DNA of 64,000 nucleotides, from the NCBI GenBank assembly GCA_963281155.1, contig CAUJLY010000006.1, positions 3,658,001 to 3,722,000 on the forward strand. Reading direction: 5' to 3'. A program made the translations under genes and the position numbers. This DNA comes from Rhabditophanes sp. KR3021. Lineage: Eukaryota > Nematoda > Chromadorea > Rhabditida > Alloionematidae. The notes under the pieces are model-generated. The model was not told the DNA's origin. It searched no databases and worked only from the letters and a program-made list of their open reading frames with translations. Below are positions 21,267 through 32,641 of this stretch, piece by piece (position 1 is the stretch's first letter; every line of letters starts with the position of its first letter).

Positions 21267-23188
21267 TTAAAGTAGTGTTTGATTTAAACTTTGCTGAGAT
21301 CTCGTCATGTAATAGCTCCAATATAAAACTAAATTAACACAAATAAGTTAGAGTTGGAATATCAAAAAGGGACTCGAATTACCATTAAATATTGCAAAAG
21401 CTGTTGGAAATGCACGGGCGCAGTAATAATCAATGGTTGTACCAATTTCACTGTCTATAAATTGCTCACATCCTTGCCACTGATCATTTGCTTCTTTTAA
21501 CTTGTGTGAGTAAACTGATCTAACAGAGCTTGTTCTTTTTTGTAGCGAACTGAAAGTATACACGTATTACCAATCAAGTTACTAAACTTTTTGTATTTAA
21601 TGTCAAAAAAGGTTATCCCTTCTTTACTAAAGTCCTCGTTTATACTTATTTATCTATTTCCGTTTGTCTTTAAGCCATTACCTTGTTGAAAGCGCCAACA
21701 TGACCCCTTCCGATGCATGTCCAACTACCAATGAACGCAATCTCCTCTCTAGCCTTAACTTCTTTTTTTGCTTTTTGTCCTGCATATTGTCTAAAACACC
21801 GACGATGGCTAACTCACAAAGTGAACAAAAAATAAACAGAACACAACTGATATACCATAAGTCAATGCACTAAATTTTAAAAATAGATTGATGATTTTTG
21901 GTTCAATTTAGCAAAAGACAAACCTTAACATAAGAATATCTGCCCAAATGCTTTACCACATTTCCCATCTAAAAGAGAGAAATAAAAAGTGTTTACATTT
22001 TAAAAATAATTACTTGAAAACTGAGACTCATGAGGGCATTGACTCCGAGAATTATACGAGCAGGTAATGCTTTTGTATCCAGGAAAAATACTATCCAGCT
22101 GAGGAAGACAGAAATGTAGGACGGTAAATAGGCCTAGAATTATGATGGTTACGGACCTTTTAAAAAAGTTTGTACCTGCAAGATGTAGTAACCATATAGA
22201 CGTTTAAAGGTAAATTTAAGCTTTAGCTGATCCCATGTACCCGCAGCTGTGCTTCTAATCGTTGAGGAATGATTGTGATATAAAAATACAAAGTCTGGCA
22301 ATTGGAACTAAAATGGGGTTAAATATGTTGAATTAAAATAATATTGAGTGGTGGTGTTAGATTATATACGAAGTTCATTACCTTTTCATTGGCAATGCTA
22401 ATAGGATCCCATGATTGCCATTTTAAGCGAACTTCGGAGATAGAATAACTACAGGATTCTAGCAATAGTTGGCATTGTTGTATATCTAATGGGAAATTTG
22501 ATAAATCCATGTTGCACCTGCCATGAACGCGTATTCTAAAATGTACTATTTAATATTGGAGCTTTCAAATTACCTATGATTCAACCAAATTGTGCCATTC
22601 GGATACATAATAAGCAAGATGTTTGACTCCGGAGACCTAAAAGTGTATTTATTTAAAATTTATTGCAAACTTGTACTAACATATGTACATAAGTTTCCTT
22701 TGAATTTGAGAACCCGATGTTTGGAGTCCATATTTTGCGCGAAATAGATTCGTCAAGACTTATGTTTGATTTGCATGATAAGTGTGAATATCGAAGACGT
22801 GGATCGACCCAAACCTAAACTCGATAGCTATTGTTAGTAGTTTGTAATTAAAAACTCCTAGTAATTTGTAGCTCGTAATTAAATTTATTTGTCATTTGTA
22901 GTTTATATTTAAGATGAGCTGTAATTAATGACTTTTAAAAAATACCTGCGAAAACCATAAATCAACAATGAACGAAGATGTCACTTCACTGATCGAACTG
23001 ATGTCTTGAATTGTTACTTCAGATTCCACCGCAATACTCCCATTACTTGGTGTGGCTGATTTATCATAATCTTTCAATAATTCTCCTAAAATAGACTGTT
23101 TTTGAGACGTTTCAATTCCACAATTTGCAAGTTTTGTTTGACAATTTATGAGACAATTATTAAAAATAAACAATAATACCACAAACAT
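21267..23188 (-). CDS. Cys-loop ligand-gated anion channel subunit, ACC-like
   Basis: Ten exons on the minus strand: 23188-22946, 22814-22681, 22636-22574, 22517-22382, 22307-22176, 22133-22014, 21968-21924, 21869-21682, 21549-21383 and 21328-21267. All phases close, giving 429 aa. A signal peptide starts [16 protein letters not shown]. The extracellular domain contains [26 protein letters not shown] and the Cys-loop Cys148-X13-Cys162 ([15 protein letters not shown]). M1 precedes the motif [22 protein letters not shown]. The Pro-Ala-Arg at residues 260-262 before M2 is the hallmark of anion-selective channels. M3 is [25 protein letters not shown]4 follows [14 protein letters not shown] and YW. 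The M2-M3 text resembles the nematode acetylcholine-gated chloride channel (ACC/LGC-46) group, so a chloride channel of neurons or muscle is inferred; the ligand is not determined. An in-frame ATG also exists at 23251, but the signal peptide favours 23188. Confidence 0.9.
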
Positions 23189-24922
23189 GTTCTCTTTTTT
23201 TGACGCCCAGACAGCATTTCTAGAAGGCACCGTATGAGTATATAATATCATTGTAGACAAGCTTAAACGTGTCAAGTAAAAGCAAATATCCTGAAGATTA
23301 TTAAGAAGTTCTAAAATATGAAATGCAATACTTTGTTAATATATAAAAAAATGTATGGGTCTACAAATGTATTGTGTTGGCAAATAAAATGCGAATATGA
23401 TAAAATACTGGAATGAGAAAATAAAATTTAGGTTAAAAGCTTAGACAAAAACGTACATCTCTAAAATGTATAATATATTATTATAAATTAGCTTAAAAAT
23501 TGTTTTTTTGCCGAATGATGGTAAAGAATAGATATACATTGTTTACAAGCACGCATCTTTGGAGATATAACGAATTTTAATTTTATTCAAAATGATTTGG
23601 AAGAGATAAAGTTTCAAACAAAGAATGTCAATTGCATTGCTATGCTTCTTTGGCCTGTATATTTTATTAGTATTTAATTACTTTAACTTAGTTATCAAGA
23701 ATGTATTCTTACTACGGATGAAAGAATCATGTCTATTTAAGTAATAAATATAGCTTTCATTAAAAATATTGTTGTAGAAATAAGTTAAAAATAATTTCCT
23801 TCCATCATTTGAAACCTGTCTTTCAATCAACTAAAATATTTAATACTTTCTAGCAAGTGCCGTCTTATGCCCAAACAAAGACTTTAAGCAAAAGTCCTAT
23901 AAAAGTTCGTTTGCAACGAATTATTTCACTCTCTTAAGCAGCAACCAAACTTTAATATCATACCATACACAAATACTTATGAGAAATATATCAAAAAAGA
24001 AACGAATAACAATTTTGTTTGATGGTAATAAGTTTTTACCCATAGCTGTCCGACTTACTACCTTTAAATATCAAAAATAAGAAATTTAGACAATAAATTT
24101 TGTTAAAAATACTGGCAGAATGTAAAATATCTTACAAAAAATACATATTCATAAATATATTTATAAGTAATCTTTCTGCCATCTTTAGAAGGGACTAAGA
24201 TATAAGACTATTAAATAAAACTTTAAAATTGTTTATATTATATTTGGGCACACAAATATTTGACAATAGACTAAATGAATAAAATATATTATTAAATATT
24301 TAAATTTGAAAAAACATCCAAAGGTAGTTATCCGATATATCATTCAATTATATTAATTATCCTTGTACATAGACTACATAATGTTATTATCATATTTAGT
24401 TTATGTATGATGTAATATACATCACAGTTAGATTTATTACGTTTGGTACATAATAATTCCACATTTAATTAAATAAATAGATGGAACATTTTCTCATCCT
24501 TTTTTGATGTATGCTGCATTTAAGATATTAAAATTGGATTATTTAAATACTTTCAATTTACTTAAAAATGCCATATAATAAAAATTCATGGATTGTACTT
24601 TTTATCACTTCCAATTATTTGATCATTTTTGTTTAGATTTATTTAAGTGTATTTTAACGTTCTTTCTGTTCCGTTCACTATTTGTTTACCAATAATGCAT
24701 TAAGATAACATATTAAGCTAGAATGAATACTTAATGGTTGTTGCTATGGAAATGGCATAAAAGCCAACGTATTTTCAACGAAACCTTATGACCAATTTGA
24801 GGTATATTCAACCATACACTTATATCCCCATTTATTTCCACATCTATTGCTACAATTTTGCTCACATTTATCCACATTCATTGCCACCAATTTTGGCAAG
24901 CAATTTTTACAATTTTAAGGTA
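23189..24922. other. Divergent AT-rich region, channel gene versus CFAP20
   Basis: No coding or RNA feature was supported. The end nearest CFAP20 (24788-24922) is open in frame with that gene but reads as low-complexity Tyr/Ile/Pro codons and probably is 5' UTR. An acceptor-like TTTTAAG ends at 24919, three bases before the CFAP20 ATG. Confidence 0.5.
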
Positions 24923-25669
24923 ATGTTTCGTAATACCTATCAAAGTGGATTGTTGTCTATTTTATTCTCAATTGGTAGTAAACCATTACAAATATGGGAT
25001 AAGACTGTAAGTGCGATTTTTTGGAAATTTAAGGCTTTTCCTTTGTTTGCTTTATATTTCCAAAAATAGGATGTGTGTATAATGAAAGTTTTTTTACTTT
25101 AGACAAAAAATGGTTACGTAAAACGTGTCACAGATGATGACATTCAATCACTAGTTTTGGAAATTTTTGGGGCAAACGTCAGTACTACTTTCATTTCCTG
25201 TCCCCTTGACGCCAAAAAAACACTAGGCATTAAACTTCCTTTCTTTGTGATGGTTGTCAAAAATTTAAGTAGGAATTTTACTTTTGAAGTCCAAGTAATA
25301 GATGATCGAAATATCAAACGTCGTTTTAGGGCTTCTAATTTTCAATCGACGACACGTGTAAAGCCCTTCATATGCACAATGCCTATGAGACTAGATGAAG
25401 GATGGAATCAGGTCCAATTTAATTTAGCTGAATTTACTAAGAAAGCATATGGCACCAATTACGTTGAAACGTTACGTGTTCAAGTTCATGCAAATTGTAG
25501 GCTGAGACGAATATATTTTTCAGAGACTTTGTACAGTGAAGAAGAATTACCATCTGAGTATAAATTGTATTTGCCGATGAAAAAGTCGTTAGAATTACAG
25601 AACAACTCCATCTCATCTTCTGCCTTTAATTCACTCCAATCCACGAATAGCAGCGTAAAAACAGATTAA
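24923..25669 (+). CDS. cfap-20: CFAP20/Bug22 ciliary inner-junction protein
   Basis: Exons 24923-25006 and 25103-25669 with a 96-nt intron encode 216 aa. The sequence is highly conserved across eukaryotes: [97 protein letters not shown] and [16 protein letters not shown] match the known family closely. CFAP20 sits at the inner junction between A and B tubules of axonemal doublets. In nematodes, which have only non-motile sensory cilia, it is expected in ciliated neurons. The C-terminal about 25 residues form a Ser/Asn-rich extension not typical of the about 193-aa vertebrate protein. The frame continues upstream to 24788, but the conserved N-terminus fixes the start. Confidence 0.97.
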
Positions 25670-26113
25670 ATGGTATAATTACTCCTCATAATTACATCAC
25701 ATACGTATTTTAATCACTATAACATCAAATTCAAAGCACACATGTCAATGCTTATTTTTTTAAACAACAAAAAATTTCTTTGAAAATTTACCACGCCATT
25801 TGTGCTTTCATTAAGAACAACTTCATAAAAATATACATAAAATGTTTTAGAAAATGTATAGCCACAACATTATGTATTTTTAAGTGATAGTAAAATAGCT
25901 TGTAATAAATATAAACATAATTAGACAAAAACTTAGAATATTCAACATGCTGCAAAATAAATCAAATGAATTGGAATATTTTGATAGAAAAGAAATATTT
26001 GAAAGATAACAAAATTGTATACGGCGTTTGTGCGATAGAAAGGAAGATTTATTAATGAACAACTTGCTATATATTAAAAATTAGTATTCATTGAAAACGA
26101 TATTATTAGTTAG
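25670..26113. other. Convergent 3' flanks of CFAP20 and collagen genes
   Basis: AT-rich 3' UTR sequence with several AATAAA-type hexamers on each strand. The 60-codon minus-strand frame at 25880-26062 is hydrophobic low-complexity and is not considered a gene. Confidence 0.5.
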
Positions 26114-27439
26114 TTAAGCTTTTTGTCTAAAACGTCTTTCCATTGCTAGACGGCCTCGGTAATCGTCATAAACTCGGCTGTTTTTGTTTTTATTTGACGT
26201 GTATATTTTCAAAGGGGCCTTTGTTGTTTGTTGAGTTGGAGTCCATGAATCAGGCTGCTGTGATGGGAAGTCATGTGAGTATGCGTTCTGATCTAAAATA
26301 GCTGACGGTGGATGGGCTTGTTGACGTTCGTCTAAATGACTTTGATTGATTTCTTGGCCCCTACTTTGTTTACTATTATCACAATGGTCACAACTTCCAG
26401 GATTGCCAGGATTACCTTTAGGACCAATGGGCCCTGGTAAGCCAGTTAATCCCAAGTTTCCTCTGGCTCCAGTGTATCCCTTCGTTCCAGGATTTCCAAG
26501 TGCGCCAGGTAGACCATCTCTGGAAATAAATTTAAATAACATATGACAACAATAAATAAGACTTTTAGTCACAAGATTTTTTGCAAATACTTCTCGATTT
26601 AGTAGTAAAGGTTACTTTTAAACATCACTTAAAGTTGTTAAGTGAACAAATATTGTGTAATTATTTCATTTTTTATACCATTATTTCTGTATATAAGTGA
26701 AAACTTGTGTCAATAACTTACCTTCCACTTATTCCTGGCCTGCCTCTGGGCCCGGTTATACCAGGCAAGCCAGGAGGGCCTTCAGGACTGGCATTCAAGA
26801 CTCTACCTGGATCACCTGGGATTCCTTGGATACCTGTTTCACCTGGAGTTCCAGGAGCTCCCATCGGACCGACTGGACCTTTGCGACCGGCTTCCCCATT
26901 AGGGCCACCTGTTCCTGTAATTCCAATAGGTCCTCTCAAACCTTTAAGACCAGGATCTCCGGGAGGTCCTTTGAGGCCGGGTAAACATTTTTGGCATGAT
27001 GGCAGTTGTTCGGTTTTTGGATAAATATATATTCCTGCTTTTCCATTGTGCCCATTTTGGCCTGGAAAACCATCGAGACCATTTTTGCCAGAACTTCCCT
27101 TAACTCCTTGAATTCCGGGAGCTCCCTGTTGGCAGGCGCAACATGCACTTTCCACTTGTTGCAATCCTTCTGCACTATAGCCACCATTGTACGCTCTTTT
27201 TGATCGGGTCAAAGCTCTATTATCAGCTAGCATCTTCCATAATTCTTTATTTTCATACTTAAAAAATGATCTACTAAGAGGAGATGTTTACTAACCTGAC
27301 AACTATAAGTGTGCTCTTTAAGAATTGTAGTTTTTCTTTGAACTGTTTCAAAAGCATTAATAAGGGCTAAAATGGTACATACAGCAGATAATGTAGCTAA
27401 GACTGTGGATAAAACAACTAAATGCTTTGCGTATGTCAT
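26114..27439 (-). CDS. Nematode cuticle collagen
   Basis: Minus-strand exons 27439-27296, 27257-26722 and 26519-26114 encode 361 aa. The N-terminus is the conserved cuticle-collagen cap with a membrane anchor (HLVVLSTVLATLSAVCTILALINAF), ending before a subtilisin-like cleavage site RSKR (residues 66-69). Cysteine clusters CCAC, CQKC and CDHC flank Gly-X-Y blocks: a short block, an interruption (IYIYPKTEQLPS), a main triple-helical block and a final block before a non-collagenous tail of about 80 Gln/Ser/Thr/Lys-rich residues. Such proteins are secreted by the hypodermis and cross-linked into the cuticle at moults. The tail is longer than in most cuticle collagens. The start chosen is the ATG at 27439; the frame runs slightly upstream without another ATG. 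The gene is divergent from TTC38, with 173 bases between start codons. Confidence 0.95.
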
Positions 27440-27612
27440 CTCGCAAGTCACAGAGTATAATGACTTTTGGTGAAACTTTTAAACTTATTCCACATAACCT
27501 TGACATGAGATAATTTTGCCGTTCTTATGTATACTATTATGTTATCAGTCTTTATTAATTCTCGTACCATTTCAGAATAATATTTTAACCTTTACTACCA
27601 CATTACGAAAAG
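27440..27612. promoter_or_regulatory. Compact bidirectional promoter region, collagen and TTC38
   Basis: Only 173 bases separate the two divergent start codons, so the promoters and 5' UTRs of both genes must share this interval unless distant first exons exist. No specific element was identified. Confidence 0.5.
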
Positions 27613-29155
27613 ATGGGCGAATGGTGTGCAGATCATTTGAAAGATTTACAAGGATGGAAAGACGAAGGACTTGAAATATCGATGGTCAGCAATGAGACGG
27701 CAAAGTTATTTGATTCAACTGTAAGACAACTGGTATCATACAGAGATTGTGATAGTATGGGTGGATTTTTAGTCACCCTGAACAAAACATTGGAAAATGA
27801 ACCCAATGCAGGTATGGAAACTATAATATACAATAATATGTATTAATTGATTTTAGTTATGCCCAGAGCTTTTAATCTGGGAATCCATGCTTTGGGAACT
27901 GGATTAAGTGTCGACGATCACGAATATGGTGACAAAATTGAATCTCTACTCAGTGATGCCAAGAAATTCGGAAACAAACGTGAACTTCTTCACGCTAATG
28001 CTGTGAAAGCCATAGCTACAGGAAACTCCAAGCAAGCTTTAGTTTATTATGAACAAATCTTAGCTGAACATCCAACTGACTTGATGGCCTTAAAATTCTC
28101 TCAAAATGCTTACTTATTTACTGGTAATTCGTATGGAATTCGTGATAGTGTCGGAAGGGTAGTGAATCATTATTCCAACCAAGATCCGATGTATCCGTTT
28201 GTTTTGGGAATGCAAGCTTTTGGATTAGAAGAAACCAATATGATACCTGAAGCTGAAAAAGTAGCCAAACACGCTCTAACTTTGAGAAAAGAAGAATGCT
28301 GGGCTACTCATGCATTATCACATTGTTTTGAAATGACAAACCGGCATACCGAAGGAATTGAAATGCTTGAAAGTACAGCCGAATATTGGAGGCCGGGTTG
28401 GATAATTGAGTGTCACAACTTATGGCATTGGGCCTTATTTTACTACGATTTGGAAAATTACGATAAAAGCTTGCAAATATATGATGAATACATCCGCAAA
28501 ATCTTTAACAAACAACAGTCAGTTTTGGATTTGACTGACGCAGCTTCACTTTTGTATCGTTTGGAGTTGAAAGGAGTAAATGTTGGGAAACAACGATGGG
28601 AAGAATTGTTACCCGTCGCCTACTTTCATATAAATAATCATTCCTATGCTTTTAATGATCCGCATATTGCATTTGTCTTAACAAAATGTGGAGAAACTGA
28701 CAAAATGAAGGAATTTATTGAAATCAACGAAAGCTATGAGAGTGAACATTTTACCGACGTTAGTTTTAACACCAGAAACTTTTCTACGCCAGTCATCAAA
28801 GCAGTTGATTCCTTTTCAGCTGCAAATTATCAAAATTGTTTTGATCTACTTTATCCAATTCGTAGCCAATTTAATCACATGGGGGGAAGCAATGCCCAGC
28901 GTGATGTAATCACTCAACTTCTAATAACATCAGGTTTCTTGGTTAATAATTTTGAATACCGTGTAAAGGCATTGTAAGTTTATAAGTAACTGTTTGATCT
29001 CAAACTAATGAATGATTAATGATGATTATAGACAAGTCAAAAATGAGCGCAGTGAGATATTCAAATCTGTCAATACTTCAAAGTACGCTTTCCCCGAACA
29101 TACTAACAAAGCAGAACTTGGGATATTCAATAAGATTTTCAATTTCTTTTATTAA
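27613..29155 (+). CDS. TTC38: TTC38-family tetratricopeptide repeat protein
   Basis: Exons 27613-27811, 27857-28973 and 29032-29155, with introns of 45 and 58 nt, give 479 aa, close to the about 469 aa of the vertebrate protein. Conserved family text is visible: SNETAKLFDSTVRQLVSY, the repeat region HPTDLMALKFSQNAY, ECWATHALSHCFEM, ECHNLWHWALFYYDLENYD, DAASLLYRLELKGVNVGKQRW and the signature MGGSNAQRDVITQLL. TPR-like helices run through most of the protein; no signal peptide is seen. The molecular role of TTC38 is poorly known, so only the family is asserted. An AATAAA is present near 29254. The gene converges on the LC8 gene. Confidence 0.95.
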
Positions 29156-29293
29156 TCACTGGATGCTTTACTTGAATTGCGTTAACTTCCAATTACTTCT
29201 CCTTTCAATTACACTTACATTTACTGATTTATATTGTGATTGCTTATATATAAAATAAATCTTGGACGTAATTTGAGCAATTTATTTAAAGAA

Positions 29294-29729
29294 TCAACCA
29301 CATTTAAAAATTACAATCTTAATGCACTTGTCTATAGTAAGATGAATATACTGCTCAAATGAAACATGAGAACCAAAACTTCGCCCAATGATGCAGTGCC
29401 ATGTCATGCCAAGACTTTCATCACACTTGGTTTTGATTTTGCTGGCAACTTTACTTTCAGTTTCCCCATCTTGCAAAGCATTATCCACAATCTCAACAAT
29501 CCTATCACGTGTCCAATCATCGATGTTTTCTAAATTTGTGATAACAGGAATAGGCTTATGATTTCCGGAAGTCTTCCTCAAAAATGATTTACCCGTCACA
29601 TTTAACACAGCAGCACGGATACGTTTCGAAGCATTTCTAAAATATTATTAAATCTTAACTAACCATCATTTGTGGTTTAGCTTACCTCGTATTATTAAAC
29701 TTTCTTCTTAGAGATTGAAAGCTACTCAT
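29294..29729 (-). CDS. LC8-type dynein light chain with N-terminal extension
   Basis: Exons 29729-29686 and 29636-29294 give 128 aa. The C-terminal about 90 residues match LC8 (DYNLL): a helix DDWTRDRIVEIVDNALQDG, a second helix ESKVASKIKTKCDESLG, then the hallmark strand MTWHCIIGRSFGSHVSFE and the closing IVIFKCG. LC8 is a dimeric hub that binds short linear motifs in dynein intermediate chains and many other partners. The protein differs from canonical 89-aa LC8 by an Arg/Lys/Ser-rich extension of about 40 residues (MSSFQSLRRKFNNTRNASKR) and by substitutions such as GMTWHC for NPTWHC and SHVSFE for SYVTHE, so it is a divergent paralogue rather than the universal dlc-1 type. No role can be assigned beyond this. 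Confidence 0.9.
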
Positions 29730-30696
29730 TTTAAATGATATAATTTGATTTAAAAAATTTAAACACCAATGTTGCGATTGAGAAGAAGCATTGATTGTTG
29801 TTAATAAAAAAATGCATTGATATTTTGAGATCATGAGTTTGTTTAACTTATTATTTTAAGTAAGTGTCTTTTTTGATATGCATCAAATATCTTTTAACAT
29901 ATGTCTTTGCCATCTATTACTTTTATATGTGCCCTTCATTTCAAAGTTGCGACACTAATAAGTTGATACGTCTCTGTTCCTTCAGAGTACCTTACACAAA
30001 AAGCCCCTAATGATCAGTCTGTGAGCAGTTTGATTTTGTTCAGTTGCCCCTCCTTTAGATTACAATTAATTTGCATCAATTAGTATTGGTTTCTTGAAAA
30101 AGTTAATCTTCCTAATACATTAATACATTACAATCAAAGAGTGATGCAATCATCTACCTACTTTGCACTACTTTGTATTCTTTTCAAACTGACACAAAGA
30201 AATAAATGTAACGTGGTAATTGGGCTCTTCCAACTTATTTTTTAATTAAAAAAGCAAGAAATACCTTTTCTTCTATAATTACTCTTTGTGTAACATATAA
30301 GATATGGTCGATAATGGAATGAATAATAGTGTTTATAGAATGGGTTAAATATAGAGTTTATTTTGTAAGATAATTAGCAATTTAAAAGCAAGTATAATAA
30401 AATATTATAAATGATTTCAATATTGCATCGTCGATTAAATGAATACAAATATTTGAGAAAACACAAGGCAGAAAAGAAATTACCGGAAAAATGAAATACC
30501 AATAATTTGAAATAAGAGCACTTTGAAAAATTCTTTTCAAAAAAGTATCAATACATTAGTTGAGTAAAGTTGTTATACGTTGAAGGAATGTTTTGATGAT
30601 GAACAACTATAGTGGTTTACCAGAAGTATAGTATCAATCATTTTTCTTGATTTTTGAAGAACGTCAAAGTATAATATTTAGTAGGAAGGAAATAAT
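29730..30696. other. Intergenic region, LC8 promoter and SLC13 3' flank
   Basis: AT-rich sequence with no supportable gene. Both neighbours are on the minus strand, so it holds the LC8 promoter and the SLC13 3' UTR. Confidence 0.5.
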
Positions 30697-32641
30697 TTAT
30701 ACCGTTGTTGATGGTGTTGTAGTATTGTGGATATTAGCCCAGTCGGGAAAGTCGTTGAGGTCAAAAACGGTAAGAGCGAGAGTTTGTAAATGAACGGTTG
30801 TGATGATTATTGTGGTGACGCTGATAGCTAGTCCTGACAAAACCTAAAAATTGAATTATAAAATATAAATTAAAAGGTATAAATTTGGTAATACTTACCA
30901 TTTGTGGGACACTAACAGCTCCTCTAGCAAAAACAATTGCATTTGGGGGGGTTCCAGCTGGCAAAACAAAGGAGAAACTGCAAGCAATAGTAGTTGGAAG
31001 CATCAAGGTCAGTGGATTGGCATGGATACTGATGGCGATGTTGGCTACAATTGGGATGAAGATACTGGCAGTGACGGTGTTGCTACAAATGTTTGTGACG
31101 AGCATGCAGAATCCGAGGCAGAACAATTGGAGATAAACAACGGGCAGGTGATTGAAGGAAACCAGGACATTTCCGATTGATTTCGACAAGCCAGAAGATT
31201 GAACTCCAGAAGCCAGGGCGAATCCACCGCCGAGCAAGAATACAATTGACCAAGGGAAGTGAGATTGCATAGTTTCCCAATCCATGAGACGATCAATTTT
31301 GGCTACGTCTTGTCCCCTTAAAATGGCCTTAACTCTAGTCCATGATGGCTTTTGGGTGGGGATGATAAAGAGCAGCAAAGAGATGATCATTGCACTAGTG
31401 GCATCGGTAAAGTAGCTGTTTCCAAATAAAGCTCCGAAACCAGGAATAATTTGAGGATCACGTCCAATCCAGAGCAATACAAGTGTCAAGAAAAGAAATG
31501 AAACGACACCTTCGCTAAACTGGAATGGTGGCAAATTTTGGTATCTAGAGTTGATCATTCCTGAGACAATTTCACTTCCCTTTTTCTTAATATCGAGGAA
31601 CATCAAGCAAAGGATAAACCAAGCACAAAGAAGACACAGGAGCATAAGGGGGATAGCATAGAACATCCAAGTGACATAGTTGACTCCAGTGATCGCGTTG
31701 TTAAACAATTGTTGCATTTGTCCAATTAACACAAGATTAGGTGGGGTTCCAGTCAAAGTTCCGACCCCTCCAATGTTAGCGGCGAAGGCAATGCTAAGGT
31801 AAAAGCCAGCGGCCATTTTCGATTTTTGGTTGGATTTTGATTTCTTGGAAGCCTCAGTGTCTTCTGACTTAGATGATGCCTCTTCTTCGTCAAACGAAGA
31901 TTCGAGTTGAGCGATGACTGATTGAACGATAGGAACCATCATGGCGGTTGTAGCGGTGTTAGAGATGAACATACTAAGAATAGCAGTAACCAACATAAAT
32001 CCGCCCATAATTCTAAAATAAATACTTTATTAAAAAATTGAAAATTAACTCACTTAATTGGACGGGATCCAACAAATGTCAAAACCTTAAGAGCAATACG
32101 TTCGTGCAGGCCACTTTTTTCAACAGCAGCTGCAGTAATCAATCCTCCGATGAACAAGAAGTTAGTATCCTAAGTAAAAATGATTTTGAGTACAAAAACA
32201 ACTTCTACTTACATTAACGTATTTTGATCCGACGTCCTTAGCAGTTGAAATTCCAAGAATGGGAAATAAGACAACCGGCAGCATTGCTGTAGCAGCCAAC
32301 GGAATCGGCCCAACAGCCCAATAAATACCCATGATGATAACACAGAAAAGACATCTGAGTTGAGGTTCAGAGGAAAAAAAAAGTGGGGCAAAAATGAGAG
32401 GAGCACCGATGAGAGAAACAACTTTCTTGAACTTGCAAACTCCAATCAAGTATTGATAATACTTGTAGTAGCTTGTCTTGTTGATGACTTTGCCATCATC
32501 TCGCTCGATCATGTTAGTACACGAAGTGCCTTCGAAAACACCAAGTTCTTCCACAGTTGTAGCAATAGAAGTTTTGCTAGCAGGGTTAATAGTTCCAAGA
32601 AGATTCATTGAAGAATCATTTGGATTAGACATTCTGCGCAT
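30697..32641 (-). CDS. SLC13-family Na+/di- or tricarboxylate symporter (INDY/NAC-like)
   Basis: Minus-strand exons 32641-32213, 32169-32054, 32012-30899 and 30843-30697 encode 601 aa. Family motifs are clear: the two Ser-Asn-Thr motifs that bind Na+ and carboxylate ([12 protein letters not shown] and [14 protein letters not shown]), each with its hairpin partner ([12 protein letters not shown] and [14 protein letters not shown]). About eleven hydrophobic segments are visible, with a charged Lys/Ser/Glu loop of about 40 residues in the middle ([18 protein letters not shown]). The N-terminus is a polar extension of about 70 residues. Such carriers import succinate, citrate and related Krebs-cycle acids across the plasma membrane; substrate preference cannot be read here. 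C. elegans has NAC-1 to NAC-3 of this type. Codons are noticeably richer in G/C than in the orphan genes, as expected for a well-expressed gene. Confidence 0.95.

Noticed and set aside
26346..27024. Pro/Gly-rich plus-strand frames resembling a secreted Pro-rich protein
   Set aside because: They are the antisense of the Gly-X-Y repeats of the cuticle collagen.
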